The notes under the pieces are model-generated. The model was not told where the DNA came from, made no database searches, and worked only from the letters and a program-made list of their open reading frames with translations. Below, in pieces: positions 52,402 through 60,935 of a stretch of 64,000 nt of DNA (its first letter is position 1; each line of letters begins with the position of its first letter). The stretch covers positions 1 through 64,000 of the forward strand of contig JBFWUS010000003.1 of NCBI GenBank assembly GCA_050247155.1, written 5' to 3'. The stretch comes from Mesorhizobium_G sp050247155 (GTDB lineage: Bacteria; Pseudomonadota; Alphaproteobacteria; Rhizobiales; Rhizobiaceae). The translations under genes and the position numbers were made by a program.

Positions 52402-52537
52402 GGTATTGGCGGTGACTCGATAATCTGCTGGTCGCGACGCCGCGCCGTTTGACGCCGCTGGCGGATCAGCTATGCAGGCATGAAATGGTGCACAGCCAGC
52501 CAATGGCCGGAACGGCCCAGCCAGTGCGGAGGACAGG

Positions 52538-54217
52538 ATGAGCGAAGTCGAACGCGAAAGCATGGAATTCGACGTGGTGATCGTTGGCGCGGGCCCGGCC
52601 GGCCTTGCCGCTGCGATCCGGCTCAAGCAAGTCAATCCTGAACTTTCGGTCGTGGTGCTCGAAAAAGGCGGCGAGGTCGGCGCGCACATTCTTTCTGGCG
52701 CGGTTGTCGATCCGATCGGCATCGACCGTCTTCTGCCGGGCTGGCGAGACGAGGGTGATCACCCCTTCAAGACGAAGGTCACCGACGATCATTTTCTCGT
52801 TCTGGGTCCGGCGGGCTCTGTGCGGCTGCCGAATTTCCTGATGCCGCCGCTGATGAACAATCACGGCAACTACATCGTCTCGCTCGGCAATGTCTGCCGC
52901 TGGCTGGCGACAAAGGCCGAGGCGCTGGGCGTCGAGATCTATCCCGGCTTCGCCGCCGCCGGCTTGCTCTACAATGAGGCAGGGGCGGTGACTGGCGTCT
53001 ATACCGGCGACATGGGCGTCGAGCGGGACGGCTCGCACGGGCCTGCCTTCGCGCCGGGCATGGCGCTGATGGGCAAATATGTGCTGATCGGGGAGGGGGT
53101 TCGCGGCTCGCTGGCAAAGCAGTTGATCCAGAAATTCAACCTTCAGGACGGTCGCGAGCCCGGCAAATTCGGCATCGGCTTGAAGGAGCTTTGGCAGGTC
53201 AAGCCGGAGAACCACAAGCCCGGCTTGGTGCAGCATTCGTTCGGCTGGCCGCTCGACATGAAGACCGGCGGCGGCTCCTTCCTCTATCACCTCGAAGACA
53301 ATCTGGTTGCCGTCGGCTTCGTGCTCCACCTGAACTACAAAAACCCGTACCTCTCGCCCTTCGAGGAATTTCAGCGCTTCAAGACGCACCCGGCGATCCG
53401 CGGCACGTTCGAGGGCGGCAAGCGCCTTTCCTACGGCGCGCGCGCCATCACCGAGGGCGGCTGGCAGTCGGTGCCGAAATTGTCCTTCCCCGGCGGCGCG
53501 CTGATTGGCTGCTCGGCCGGCTTCGTCAACGTGCCGCGCATCAAGGGGTCGCACAATGCGGTGCTCTCCGGCATGCTGGCTGCCGAGCATGTCGCCGACG
53601 CCATTGCCGCCGGCCGTACCAACGACGAGCTCACAACTTATGAAAACGCCTGGCGCGCCACCGACATCGGCAAGGATCTGAAAAAAGTCCGCAATGTGAA
53701 GCCGCTGTGGTCGCGCTTCGGCACGATTGTCGGCATCGGCCTCGGTGGTCTCGACATGTGGCTGAACACGCTGTTCGGCTGGTCGCCGTTCGGCACGCTG
53801 AAACATAGCAAGACCGACGCCGCGTCGCTCGAACCCGCCGCCAATTTCACAAAAATCGACTATCCGAAACCGGACGGCGTGCTCACCTTCGATCGCCTCT
53901 CATCGGTGTTCCTGTCCTCGACCAACCACGAGGAAGACCAGCCGGTGCATCTTCAGGTCAAGGACATGGCTTTGCAGGTGAAGTCCGAGCATGACGTCTT
54001 CGCCGGCCCATCGACCCGCTATTGCCCCGCCGGCGTCTATGAATGGGTCGACAAGGACGGCAACGCCGCCGCCGACCCGAACGCCAAGGACGTGCGCTAC
54101 GTCATCAACGCGCAAAACTGCGTCCACTGCAAAACCTGCGACATCAAGGACCCCAATCAAAACATCAACTGGGTCCCGCCGCAGGGCGGTGAAGGACCGG
54201 TCTATTCGAATATGTAG
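52538..54217 (+). CDS. Electron transfer flavoprotein-ubiquinone oxidoreductase
   Basis: 559-aa inner-membrane enzyme that moves electrons from ETF (fatty acid and amino acid oxidation) into ubiquinone. The N-terminal FAD motif is VVIVGAGPAGLAAAIRL. The C-terminal [4Fe-4S] domain has RYCPAGVYEW and CVHCKTCDIKDPNQNINW. GGAGGA precedes the ATG. Length and motifs are normal. The mRNA probably ends at the large inverted repeat behind the stop. Confidence 0.96.
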   Translation: MSEVERESMEFDVVIVGAGPAGLAAAIRLKQVNPELSVVVLEKGGEVGAHILSGAVVDPIGIDRLLPGWRDEGDHPFKTKVTDDHFLVLGPAGSVRLPNFLMPPLMNNHGNYIVSLGNVCRWLATKAEALGVEIYPGFAAAGLLYNEAGAVTGVYTGDMGVERDGSHGPAFAPGMALMGKYVLIGEGVRGSLAKQLIQKFNLQDGREPGKFGIGLKELWQVKPENHKPGLVQHSFGWPLDMKTGGGSFLYHLEDNLVAVGFVLHLNYKNPYLSPFEEFQRFKTHPAIRGTFEGGKRLSYGARAITEGGWQSVPKLSFPGGALIGCSAGFVNVPRIKGSHNAVLSGMLAAEHVADAIAAGRTNDELTTYENAWRATDIGKDLKKVRNVKPLWSRFGTIVGIGLGGLDMWLNTLFGWSPFGTLKHSKTDAASLEPAANFTKIDYPKPDGVLTFDRLSSVFLSSTNHEEDQPVHLQVKDMALQVKSEHDVFAGPSTRYCPAGVYEWVDKDGNAAADPNAKDVRYVINAQNCVHCKTCDIKDPNQNINWVPPQGGEGPVYSNM

Positions 54218-54459
54218 GGTGCGTCCTTCGAGGCTCGCCCATCATGGCTGGTGTATACAAATATAATGTCGTGCGGGCTCGCACCTCAGGATGAGGGACG
54301 TCGCGCCTGCACGGCCAATCGAGGCCAAGCCGCGTCCTCCCACGTAAACGCTGATGGTTGGCTGTTGCAGGCACGCCGTTCCTCATCCTGAGGTGCGAGC
54401 CCGCACGACAACGCAGAATGAACTGAACATTGAATGGGCGAGCCTCGAAAGACGCACCC
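54217..54459. repeat. Nested composite inverted repeat (243 bp)
   Basis: Outer arms 54217-54240 and 54436-54459 (24 bp, one mismatch) enclose inner arms 54268-54296 and 54381-54409 (29 bp, perfect). The centre of about 85 bp is not repeated. The left end coincides with the last base of the ETF-QO stop. It lies between convergent genes and has no coding content; it looks like a rhizobial repetitive palindrome or MITE-like element and may terminate both transcripts. Confidence 0.88.
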
Positions 54460-54478
54460 CTAAGAGGCCCACCAAATC

Positions 54479-55060
54479 CTACCCATCCCGCCCAAACTTA
54501 TACACCGTTGCCGGCGGGATGTTTCTCAATGTCCGCCCGATGCGCGTTGCCGTTAGTCCCAAATTATCCATCACCGGCTTCGGCACCGGGCAGCGTGGCC
54601 CATAGGTGAACTGGTAGAGCGCGCCACCGGGCTTGAGGTAGTGGAACGCGCCCTCGACGATGTGCTCCACCTTGCCTTGCTGCATGGAGAGCAACGGCAG
54701 ACCGCTGACCACCGCCCCGACGGACCGGCCATCGAAAATCGCCGCTTGTTCCAGTTTTGCCGCATCCAGTTGCAGGATGCGAGCGCGCGGAAAACGCTGC
54801 TTCAGCATCGGCACGAATTCGTGACCGTATTCTATCAGTGTCAGGTCGGCTTCATCGACCCCACGCTCCAACAAAGCCTTGGTGAAGACGCCTGTTCCCG
54901 GCCCAAGCTCGATCACGGGTCCGGTGTCGTGACCAATTTCCAATGTCATCAGCCGCGCCAGAGAACGGCTGGACGGCGTCACCGAGGCGACCCTGAGCGG
55001 CGCCGAGATCCAAGATCTGAAAAAATGAAGACTGTCCGACCTGATATGCGAACGGCCCAT
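54479..55060 (-). CDS. pmtA: Phospholipid N-methyltransferase-like SAM enzyme
   Basis: 193-aa methyltransferase with SAM motif I VIELGPGTGVFTKALL, an acidic end of strand 2 (LTLIEYG) and the upstream conserved WISAPLRVASVTPSSRSLARLM of bacterial phospholipid methyltransferases (COG3963). Such an enzyme converts phosphatidylethanolamine to phosphatidylcholine, important in rhizobia. ATG 55060 fits the family start. The symbol is provisional because related enzymes of the same group have other targets. Confidence 0.75.
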   Translation of the reverse strand: MGRSHIRSDSLHFFRSWISAPLRVASVTPSSRSLARLMTLEIGHDTGPVIELGPGTGVFTKALLERGVDEADLTLIEYGHEFVPMLKQRFPRARILQLDAAKLEQAAIFDGRSVGAVVSGLPLLSMQQGKVEHIVEGAFHYLKPGGALYQFTYGPRCPVPKPVMDNLGLTATRIGRTLRNIPPATVYKFGRDG

Positions 55061-55194
55061 GCGCTGGTTCCCTCGATTGCCGCCTGACGCGCGATCACGC
55101 CAAACTGACGGCAATCGCGGCCGAATCAAGGCCGCTTTGGCCGAAAGATCATCACGCCGCTAGCATCCGAAGCCCTTTAATTTGCTGGCAAAAG

Positions 55195-55593
55195 TCAGAC
55201 CGCCTTATGATGGTAGCGCCATTCCTGCGTCTTGCCGCCATAGCCATAGGCCGCCGCGCGGACGTCCTGCACGTAGACGTAGCTTTCCTCGTGCAGGTTT
55301 CCCAACAATCTGGCAAAACCGTCGAAAGCTTCGGCCACATAGCGCGCCTTTTCGTCCTTGGTGTTGGTCTCGTCGGTGATCTTGATATCGAAATAGACGC
55401 TGGATTTGCCTTGGCTTGCCAGCGTGGCCCCACCGACGATCCAGTCGCGCGGGTCGACATAGTCGATCGCAATGGCCGTAACTTTTGGATCCTTTCCCAG
55501 GATACGGCTTGTCAGATCGAGAAGAAGGTCTCCAACGGCTTTTGTCATCTGGTCCGACCGTTGTCCGCTGATTTTCACGTTCAGGATGGGCAT
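55195..55593 (-). CDS. Tautomerase-family protein
   Basis: 132-aa 4-oxalocrotonate tautomerase-like protein. The ATG at 55593 was chosen because it exposes Pro1 (MPILNVKISGQRS), the catalytic base after Met removal; the longer frame from 55605 would bury it. The length corresponds to the two-repeat group. The MarR gene lies upstream on the same strand, and both share the ATATGCAACTA element, so regulation by MarR is likely. Confidence 0.85.
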   Translation of the reverse strand: MPILNVKISGQRSDQMTKAVGDLLLDLTSRILGKDPKVTAIAIDYVDPRDWIVGGATLASQGKSSVYFDIKITDETNTKDEKARYVAEAFDGFARLLGNLHEESYVYVQDVRAAAYGYGGKTQEWRYHHKAV

Positions 55594-55612
55594 CTTTTTC
55601 TCCATTGGTTAG

Positions 55613-55623
55613 ATATGCAACTA
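55613..55623. promoter_or_regulatory. MarR operator candidate ATATGCAACTA, site 1
   Basis: Identical 11-mer to the site at 56079-56089, 20 bp before the tautomerase start on the minus strand. In reverse it reads TAGTTGCATAT. Confidence 0.6.
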
Positions 55624-55635
55624 TACGGTGCGCGG

Positions 55636-56052
55636 TCAGGCCGTTTTGCCGGCTATGGCCTTCGCTTGCTGCACGAAGGATGCAAACGCCGCTTCGCCCA
55701 AGATGGCCTTCAGTCGTTTGGTGACTTCGCCGCTCGCCTCATTCAATGGCGCTTTGAGGGGCAGGGCGTCGGGCGTCGGAAAAATTTCGCACTCGCGGCC
55801 GTCGCGCTTGGTCGCTCGGCGTTCAACCAGCCGCCGCGCTTCCAGCCCGTCGAGCGAACGCGTCGCGGTTGGCCGGGCCACCTTAAGCGCATCGGCCAAC
55901 TCGCTTTGCAGCATGCCTGGCCTATCCAGCACCGCGCGCAACAAGAATGCTTGCGGCGCCGTGAGCTCGAATGGCTGGAACGCCTTGGCCCAAATCCGCT
56001 CGAGCTGACGCGCCAGCGCCGCCGTGTTGAAATAGATGCAATGATCGAACAT
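55636..56052 (-). CDS. MarR-family transcriptional regulator
   Basis: 138-aa winged-helix repressor: RQLERIWAKAFQPFELTAPQAFLLRAV, recognition region MLQSELADALKVARPTATRSLDGLEARRLVERR and wing RDGRECEIFPT. It should bind the repeated 11-mer in front of its own gene and in front of the tautomerase gene. The stop lies 43 bp from the tautomerase start, so both may also be cotranscribed. Confidence 0.88.
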   Translation of the reverse strand: MFDHCIYFNTAALARQLERIWAKAFQPFELTAPQAFLLRAVLDRPGMLQSELADALKVARPTATRSLDGLEARRLVERRATKRDGRECEIFPTPDALPLKAPLNEASGEVTKRLKAILGEAAFASFVQQAKAIAGKTA

Positions 56053-56078
56053 GGCGGTATCATAGCACAGATAATTGT

Positions 56079-56089
56079 ATATGCAACTA
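56079..56089. promoter_or_regulatory. MarR operator candidate ATATGCAACTA, site 2
   Basis: Second copy of the 11-mer, 27 bp before the marR start and 80 bp before the divergent DUF922 gene. The surrounding TTGTATATGCAA is a near-palindrome (one base pair off), the usual form of MarR sites. Confidence 0.6.
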
Positions 56090-56168
56090 GATTGCTGGAA
56101 CGGTGTTGGGCAAGCGTCGATTGAATCGCGGAATCCGATGTGCGATCCTCGCCGCTGGAGGAACGTGC

Positions 56169-56768
56169 ATGGCGATGAAAATTACGCGGCTAGGTTTTGT
56201 GGCAACCGCTGCGCTCGCCGCCGCTACGACCATAGCTGCGGCCGAACAGGTCAAGGTCAACACCAAGACCTATACGATTGCCGGCGCAAATGGCGCGGAG
56301 CTCTATCAATCCATGGTCCGCCGCGGCCCGCGACACGGCTTCGTTTCCCGCGCCATTGCCCAGACGAGCTACACCGTGGAGTGGCAGGCCGAGGTGGTCG
56401 CAGCGGGCAGGTCATGCCGGGTTGTCCGCGCACTGCCCATTCTCAGCATCACCTACACCTATCCCCAGCCCAGCCGGCCGTTGTCGTCCGCGATGAGCCG
56501 GCGTTGGCAGCGCTTCATGGCCGGAGTGAAAAAACACGAACAAAGACACGGCTCGATCGCACGCGAGATGGTCCGCGCGGCCGAGACTGCGGTAAAGGGC
56601 CTGAAGATGGACAACGATCCCGGCTGCCGCAAGACGCGTGTTGAGGTGAAGAAGCGTGCCGACAAGATCTACGCCGGCTATGAAGCGCGACAGTTGAAAT
56701 TCGATGCCGCGGAGCATCGCGACGGCGGCAATATCGACAAGCTTATCCTGTCGCTGGTCAAAGGCTGA
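56169..56768 (+). CDS. DUF922 exported putative zinc protease, copy 1
   Basis: 199-aa protein: signal peptide (GFVATAALAAATTIAAA), the DUF922 start VNTKTYTIAGANGAELYQSM, the segment SCRVVRALPILSITYTYPQP and a zinc-protease-like HEQRHGSIAREM (HExxH). GGAGGAA before ATG 56169 fixes the start. A close paralogue lies 1.1 kb downstream. Role unknown; convergent with the EEP gene, with an 11-bp overlap. Confidence 0.83.
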   Translation: MAMKITRLGFVATAALAAATTIAAAEQVKVNTKTYTIAGANGAELYQSMVRRGPRHGFVSRAIAQTSYTVEWQAEVVAAGRSCRVVRALPILSITYTYPQPSRPLSSAMSRRWQRFMAGVKKHEQRHGSIAREMVRAAETAVKGLKMDNDPGCRKTRVEVKKRADKIYAGYEARQLKFDAAEHRDGGNIDKLILSLVKG

Positions 56769-57780
56769 TTGCTGCTGAGCCCTCGGCACGTACCGTGACA
56801 GGCGCCGGCGGTTCGCCAGAGGCGGGTGCGAGCGCAAATTCCACAAGCAACGCCCAGTGGTCGGAGCCAACAGGCTCCAAAATCGTCAAGTTTCGTACCT
56901 CGACGCCGCCCTTGATGAGCACATGGTCGATCGGCAAGCCGAGAGGCCGCAGCGCGCGTGGCAACGCAAAGGGCAGCCAGCTGCGCTGGCCGCTTGTCGC
57001 TGGCTCCATGCCGGACATGAACATCACACGTTTGGCTGCGAAACTCCACGGCGTCGCGTTGAAGTCGCCTCCGAGGATCGCCGTTTCGCCGATCCGGGCG
57101 AGGGGGCCGGTCAGTTGGTCCAGCTGCCGCGCCTGATCGTAAGGCCAGGGCCACCCCAGATGGAGCGCCACGACATCGGCGGCAGCCCCTCCGAAGTTGA
57201 CGCTTGTCAACACCATCGAACCGCGATCGAAACATCTCGGTTCCCTGCCTTCGACAAACGGCCGGCGCGACAGGATCGCTGAGCCGGTGCGGCGAACGCG
57301 GCAGTTGATCTGATAAGGATAGGCCGCCTTTAGCACCTCCAGCTTTGGCTCCCAAAGCGCGGAAACCTCGTCCAGGGTCACCACGTCGGGCCGCAGCCGG
57401 CCAATCAGCGACAACACCTGCTCCGGCGTGCGGTTGCTGTGGAAAAGGTTGAACTGCATCAACTTGTAAGTCGGCTGGTTCTCTGTCGTCGGCGCGGCTG
57501 CATGCACTGCGCCAAAGCCAGACAGTGACCCCGGCGGCAGAGTGGTTCCTGCCGCCGCAAGACCAAGAAGCACCGCGGCCGCCGCGTGCGTGCGGTTCAC
57601 GGCAAAGATCAGCGGTATGCCGCTCAAGGCGAGCAGCATGCCCAGATGCGTGCGAAAGTGAGCAAAGGAATCGAAAAAGGGATGCCACCGCCCGAAAAAG
57701 CCGGCGATCAACGCCGTGGTGACGACGAATACGCAGGCAACCACGAGAAGCCTTAACGGCAAGGATGGGGGCTTTGGCAT
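56758..57780 (-). CDS. Endonuclease/exonuclease/phosphatase-family protein with membrane N-terminus
   Basis: 340-aa protein with three hydrophobic segments in the first 90 residues and an EEP hydrolase domain: KLMQFNLFHSNRTPEQVLSLIGRLRPDVVTLDEV, ILSRRPF, GGDFNATPWS, IDHVLI and SDHWALLVEF carry the usual Asn, Glu, Asp/Asn and His residues. The active domain should be periplasmic. ATG 57780 was chosen (MPKPPSLP). It could be a phosphodiesterase or nuclease; substrate unknown. Confidence 0.87.
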   Translation of the reverse strand: MPKPPSLPLRLLVVACVFVVTTALIAGFFGRWHPFFDSFAHFRTHLGMLLALSGIPLIFAVNRTHAAAAVLLGLAAAGTTLPPGSLSGFGAVHAAAPTTENQPTYKLMQFNLFHSNRTPEQVLSLIGRLRPDVVTLDEVSALWEPKLEVLKAAYPYQINCRVRRTGSAILSRRPFVEGREPRCFDRGSMVLTSVNFGGAAADVVALHLGWPWPYDQARQLDQLTGPLARIGETAILGGDFNATPWSFAAKRVMFMSGMEPATSGQRSWLPFALPRALRPLGLPIDHVLIKGGVEVRNLTILEPVGSDHWALLVEFALAPASGEPPAPVTVRAEGSAAISL

Positions 57781-57847
57781 CGCCGTGCCACTGCAAAACA
57801 ATTGCGGCCCATTGATGGAACGCGCCGGCCGTGCCACTGCTGCGGCC

Positions 57848-58456
57848 ATGACTTGCCAGACCCGAACAATCCCGGCGCTTTGTATATGTCTGGCCGTGGC
57901 GGCGTCTCATTTGCCGGTCACCCCAGCCAGCGCTCAAAGCCAGCCGCCAGTCTCGGAATCCACCTATGCGGTTTCGGGTACGACCGGGCTTGAGCTCTAT
58001 ACCTCGATTTCGAAAAACGGTCCGAACGGTGGCGGACATGTCGCGCAGACGAAGTTCAAGCTGACCTGGAAGCGGCTCTTCGATGAGCGCGGCGGAAGCT
58101 GCTACCTGGTCCACGCCAAGCCGCAGCTTTCCATCACGCAGACATATCCGAAGCCGAAAAACCAGCTTTCAGCAGATATGCAGCGTCGCTGGGAGAAATT
58201 CATGCGTGCGGCGCGTGAGCATGAGCAGACCCACGCTCGCATGATTGCCGAAATGGTCCGCACGACCGAAGCCTCGCTCGCCGGCAGCTTTGAGGCGAAC
58301 GACCGTACCTGCGCCAAGGTGAAAAAGTCGGTGGCGGCAAAGATCGACCAAGGCTACCAGGCCCATCGTGAACGCAGCCGCGCCTTCGACAAGCAGGAAC
58401 TCAGCTTCGGCGGGCGCATGTTCGTCGTGCTCGAAGACCTCGTGAACGAACGGTAG
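57848..58456 (+). CDS. DUF922 exported putative zinc protease, copy 2
   Basis: 202-aa paralogue of the copy at 56169: signal peptide (IPALCICLAVAASHLPVTPASA), STYAVSGTTGLELYTSISKNGPNGGGHVAQTKFKL, SCYLVHAKPQLSITQTYPKP and HEQTHARMIAEM (HExxH). The start chosen is ATG 57848, 68 bp beyond and divergent from the EEP start. The pair flanks the EEP gene, probably after a local duplication. Its stop meets that of AMP nucleosidase. Confidence 0.83.
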   Translation: MTCQTRTIPALCICLAVAASHLPVTPASAQSQPPVSESTYAVSGTTGLELYTSISKNGPNGGGHVAQTKFKLTWKRLFDERGGSCYLVHAKPQLSITQTYPKPKNQLSADMQRRWEKFMRAAREHEQTHARMIAEMVRTTEASLAGSFEANDRTCAKVKKSVAAKIDQGYQAHRERSRAFDKQELSFGGRMFVVLEDLVNER

Positions 58457-59959
58457 CTACTGGAACGCCGTCTCCGAAAAACTGCGCAGCTTGCGCGAAT
58501 GCAGCCGATCCATCGGCATTTCCGCCAGCTTCTCAATCGCGCGGATACCGATTTTGAGGTGTTGTGCCACCTGCCGCTTGTAGAAGTCGCTGGCCATGCC
58601 CGGCAGTTTCAACTCGCCATGCAGCGGCTTGTCGGAAACGCAGAGCAGCGTGCCATAGGGCACGCGGAAGCGGAAACCGTTGGCCGCGATCGTTGCCGAC
58701 TCCATGTCGAGCGCGATGGCGCGGGACTGGGACAGGCGCTGCACCGGTCCGCGTTGGTCGCGTAGTTCCCAGTTGCGGTTGTCGATGGTGGCGACGGTGC
58801 CGGTGCGCATGATGCGCTTGAGCTCCCAGCCCGTCAGCCCGGTGACTTCCGCGACAGCCTCCTGCAGGGCAACCTGGATCTCGGCCAGCGGCGGGATAGG
58901 GATCCACACGGGCAGGTCGTCGTCCAGCACATGGTCCTCGCGCACATAGGCATGCGCCAGCACATAGTCGCCGAGCTGCTGCGTGTTGCGCAGCCCGGCG
59001 CAGTGACCCAGCATCAGCCAGGCATGCGGTCGCAGCACCGCGACGTGGTCGGTGATCGTCTTGGCGTTGGAGGGTCCGACGCCGATATTGACCATGGTGA
59101 TGCCGCCATGCCCCGGCTTCTTCAGATGATAGGCCGGCATTTGCGGCATGCGCGGCGGTGTCGCGCCATATTCAGGCGATGTCTCTCCGGCTTTAGTTGT
59201 CAGGTTTCCCGGTTCGACGAATTCAGAATATCCGTCGCCGCCTGCCGCCATGAGATCGCGCGCGTGGATGCAAAACTCGTCAATGTAGAACTGGTAGTTG
59301 GTGAACAACACGAAATTCTGGAAATGCTCCGGCCCGGTCGCGGTGTAATGCGCCAGACGATGCAGCGAATAGTCGATGCGTTGCGCGGTGAAGGGCGCGA
59401 GTGGCCGCGATTCACCAGGCATGACCTCGAACGTGCCGTTGGCGATGTGGTCGTCGGTGCCGTCAAGGTCTGGCACGTCGAACAGGTCTCGGATCGGGCG
59501 GTCCAGCTTGTCGGCCACGGCGGCGTCGACATGTTGCCCTTCGAAGAAGGCGAAGTGGATGGGTATCGGCGTCTCGGACTCGCCGACCGTGACATGAACT
59601 CCATGGTTGCGGATGATCAGCCGCAATTGCTCGGTCAGGTAGGATTCGAACAGATCGGGTCGTGTGATCGTGGTCGAGAAATGGCCCGGCGTCGGCATAT
59701 GCCCATAAGCCTGGCGGGAATCGATCTGCGAATAGGAAACCGTGGAGACCCCGATTTCCGGATAGAAGGCGCGATAGCGCGTGTCGGTCGGACCGCCGTC
59801 GGCCAGGCCCTGAAACGAGTCGCGCAAAAACTTGGTGTTGCGGCTGTAGAGCAGTTTCAGCGCCTCGACCGCCTTCTTGGCGTCAGTGAAGCTTTGGCGC
59901 TCGAATGGCTCGGGCCGGGAGATCGATTCGATGGCTGACGGGTAGATTCGCTTTTCCAT
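58457..59959 (-). CDS. amn: AMP nucleosidase
   Basis: 500-aa enzyme that splits AMP into adenine and ribose 5-phosphate, adjusting adenylate pools. The N-terminal Amn domain (DAKKAVEALKLLYSRNTKFLRD) and the phosphorylase-like C-terminal half (GGITMVNIGVGPSNAKTITDHVAVLRPHAWLMLGHCAGLR; RAIALDMESATIAANGFRFRVPYG) match the family in full. ATG 59959. Confidence 0.95.
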   Translation of the reverse strand: MEKRIYPSAIESISRPEPFERQSFTDAKKAVEALKLLYSRNTKFLRDSFQGLADGGPTDTRYRAFYPEIGVSTVSYSQIDSRQAYGHMPTPGHFSTTITRPDLFESYLTEQLRLIIRNHGVHVTVGESETPIPIHFAFFEGQHVDAAVADKLDRPIRDLFDVPDLDGTDDHIANGTFEVMPGESRPLAPFTAQRIDYSLHRLAHYTATGPEHFQNFVLFTNYQFYIDEFCIHARDLMAAGGDGYSEFVEPGNLTTKAGETSPEYGATPPRMPQMPAYHLKKPGHGGITMVNIGVGPSNAKTITDHVAVLRPHAWLMLGHCAGLRNTQQLGDYVLAHAYVREDHVLDDDLPVWIPIPPLAEIQVALQEAVAEVTGLTGWELKRIMRTGTVATIDNRNWELRDQRGPVQRLSQSRAIALDMESATIAANGFRFRVPYGTLLCVSDKPLHGELKLPGMASDFYKRQVAQHLKIGIRAIEKLAEMPMDRLHSRKLRSFSETAFQ

Positions 59960-60038
59960 GACCCATTATAGAGACTTGTCTCCGCTCTTGGGAGAGGGCC
60001 AGCCACCATGCCGCAGCGACAAGGCGGGTATGTGACAG

Positions 60039-60233
60039 TCAGACGCGCTGCAGGCTAAACAGCAGAACCAGCCCCATGCCGGTCTTCGCGGCGGCCGGAG
60101 CCTCAATGATATTTGCCTGGTCATTCGAAGCGTTGGGCACCGCCAACACCGGCGCGGCAAGCAGCATGCTGAACACTGCCACGCGCACGATGAGCGAGAC
60201 GAGGTTGGCTGGCATTTGGACAAGGCGGTTCAT
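60039..60233 (-). CDS. Small membrane/exported peptide
   Basis: 64-aa protein with a hydrophobic N-terminal segment (LVSLIVRVAVFSMLLAAPVLAV) that could be a signal peptide, and a second hydrophobic end (AAAKTGMGLVLLFSLQRV). No family recognised. It follows another small gene on the same strand with a 32-bp gap. Confidence 0.5.
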   Translation of the reverse strand: MNRLVQMPANLVSLIVRVAVFSMLLAAPVLAVPNASNDQANIIEAPAAAKTGMGLVLLFSLQRV

Positions 60234-60265
60234 GGGTCTGGCCTTTTCGGCGTTCTTGTTGACGA

Positions 60266-60418
60266 TCAGCAGTCGAAACTCTGGATGAAGGCGCAGCGAA
60301 GCTGATGTGCGTTGGCTTGCGCCAGTCTCGGTCCGTCCGATCGGGCGACAAGGCTGGCGAAGAACATCCCGAACAGCGCTGTCAGCAGGCAGACGATGGT
60401 AAAGCGGCGTGCGAGCAT
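60266..60418 (-). CDS. Small exported peptide with C-terminal cysteines
   Basis: 50-aa protein (ATG 60418 with AAGGGA upstream): membrane/signal helix FTIVCLLTALFGMFFASLVA and a short tail with two cysteines (HQLRCAFIQSFDC). No family recognised. Upstream of the other small gene and likely cotranscribed with it. Confidence 0.45.
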   Translation of the reverse strand: MLARRFTIVCLLTALFGMFFASLVARSDGPRLAQANAHQLRCAFIQSFDC

Positions 60419-60523
60419 TGGTCCCTTCTCCATTGCTATGGAGCCGACAATGCATGGCCGCGTCTGAACTGCCTCTGATGGCATCGTTCATCTGGCGTTC
60501 AATTTGGTTGACGAAGGACCGAC

Positions 60524-60554
60524 CAAAAAGAAACGGGCCGGCAAGGCCGGCCCG
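60524..60554 (-). terminator. Terminator of the DUF2147 gene
   Basis: 9-bp perfect GC stem (60534-60542 / 60546-60554, loop of 3) followed on the minus strand by TTTCTTTTT. It lies 46 bp behind the stop of the DUF2147 gene. Confidence 0.85.
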
Positions 60555-60599
60555 CAAAACATTTCCTATGGCGCCGTGATCGTCGGCGCGGGAAGATGC

Positions 60600-60935
60600 T
60601 TACATCTTGCGCCAGGTTTGCGTCTTGCAGAACACCTTCAGCGCGCACCCGGTCATCTTGAGCGTCGAACCGCTCAAGCGCGCGGAGCCGGCATAGGTTT
60701 TGTCATCGGCCGGATCCGTGATCGTGCCGGCGTATTTGTTTCCGCCGGTCGATTTCAAACTGCCAATGCGCTTGCCGGCATATTTGCCGGTCTTCAGGAC
60801 GATCGAAAACGATCCTCCGCCGGAAATGGCGGCGGTTTCGCCGCTTTGCGTCTTCCAATTGCCTTCGATCGGATCCGCATAGGCGGCGCCGGTGGCCAGC
60901 ACGAGTGCTGCTAATGCCAGTGAAAGTCTACGCAT
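60600..60935 (-). CDS. DUF2147 exported protein
   Basis: 111-aa periplasmic protein: signal peptide (LSLALAALVLATGAAYA) and a DUF2147-like mature part (DPIEGNWKTQSGETAAI, KYAGTITDPADDKTYAGSARLSGSTLKMTGCALKVFCKTQTWRKM). Beta-barrel-like small fold with one disulfide candidate. Function unknown. It ends at a strong terminator. Confidence 0.88.
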   Translation of the reverse strand: MRRLSLALAALVLATGAAYADPIEGNWKTQSGETAAISGGGSFSIVLKTGKYAGKRIGSLKSTGGNKYAGTITDPADDKTYAGSARLSGSTLKMTGCALKVFCKTQTWRKM

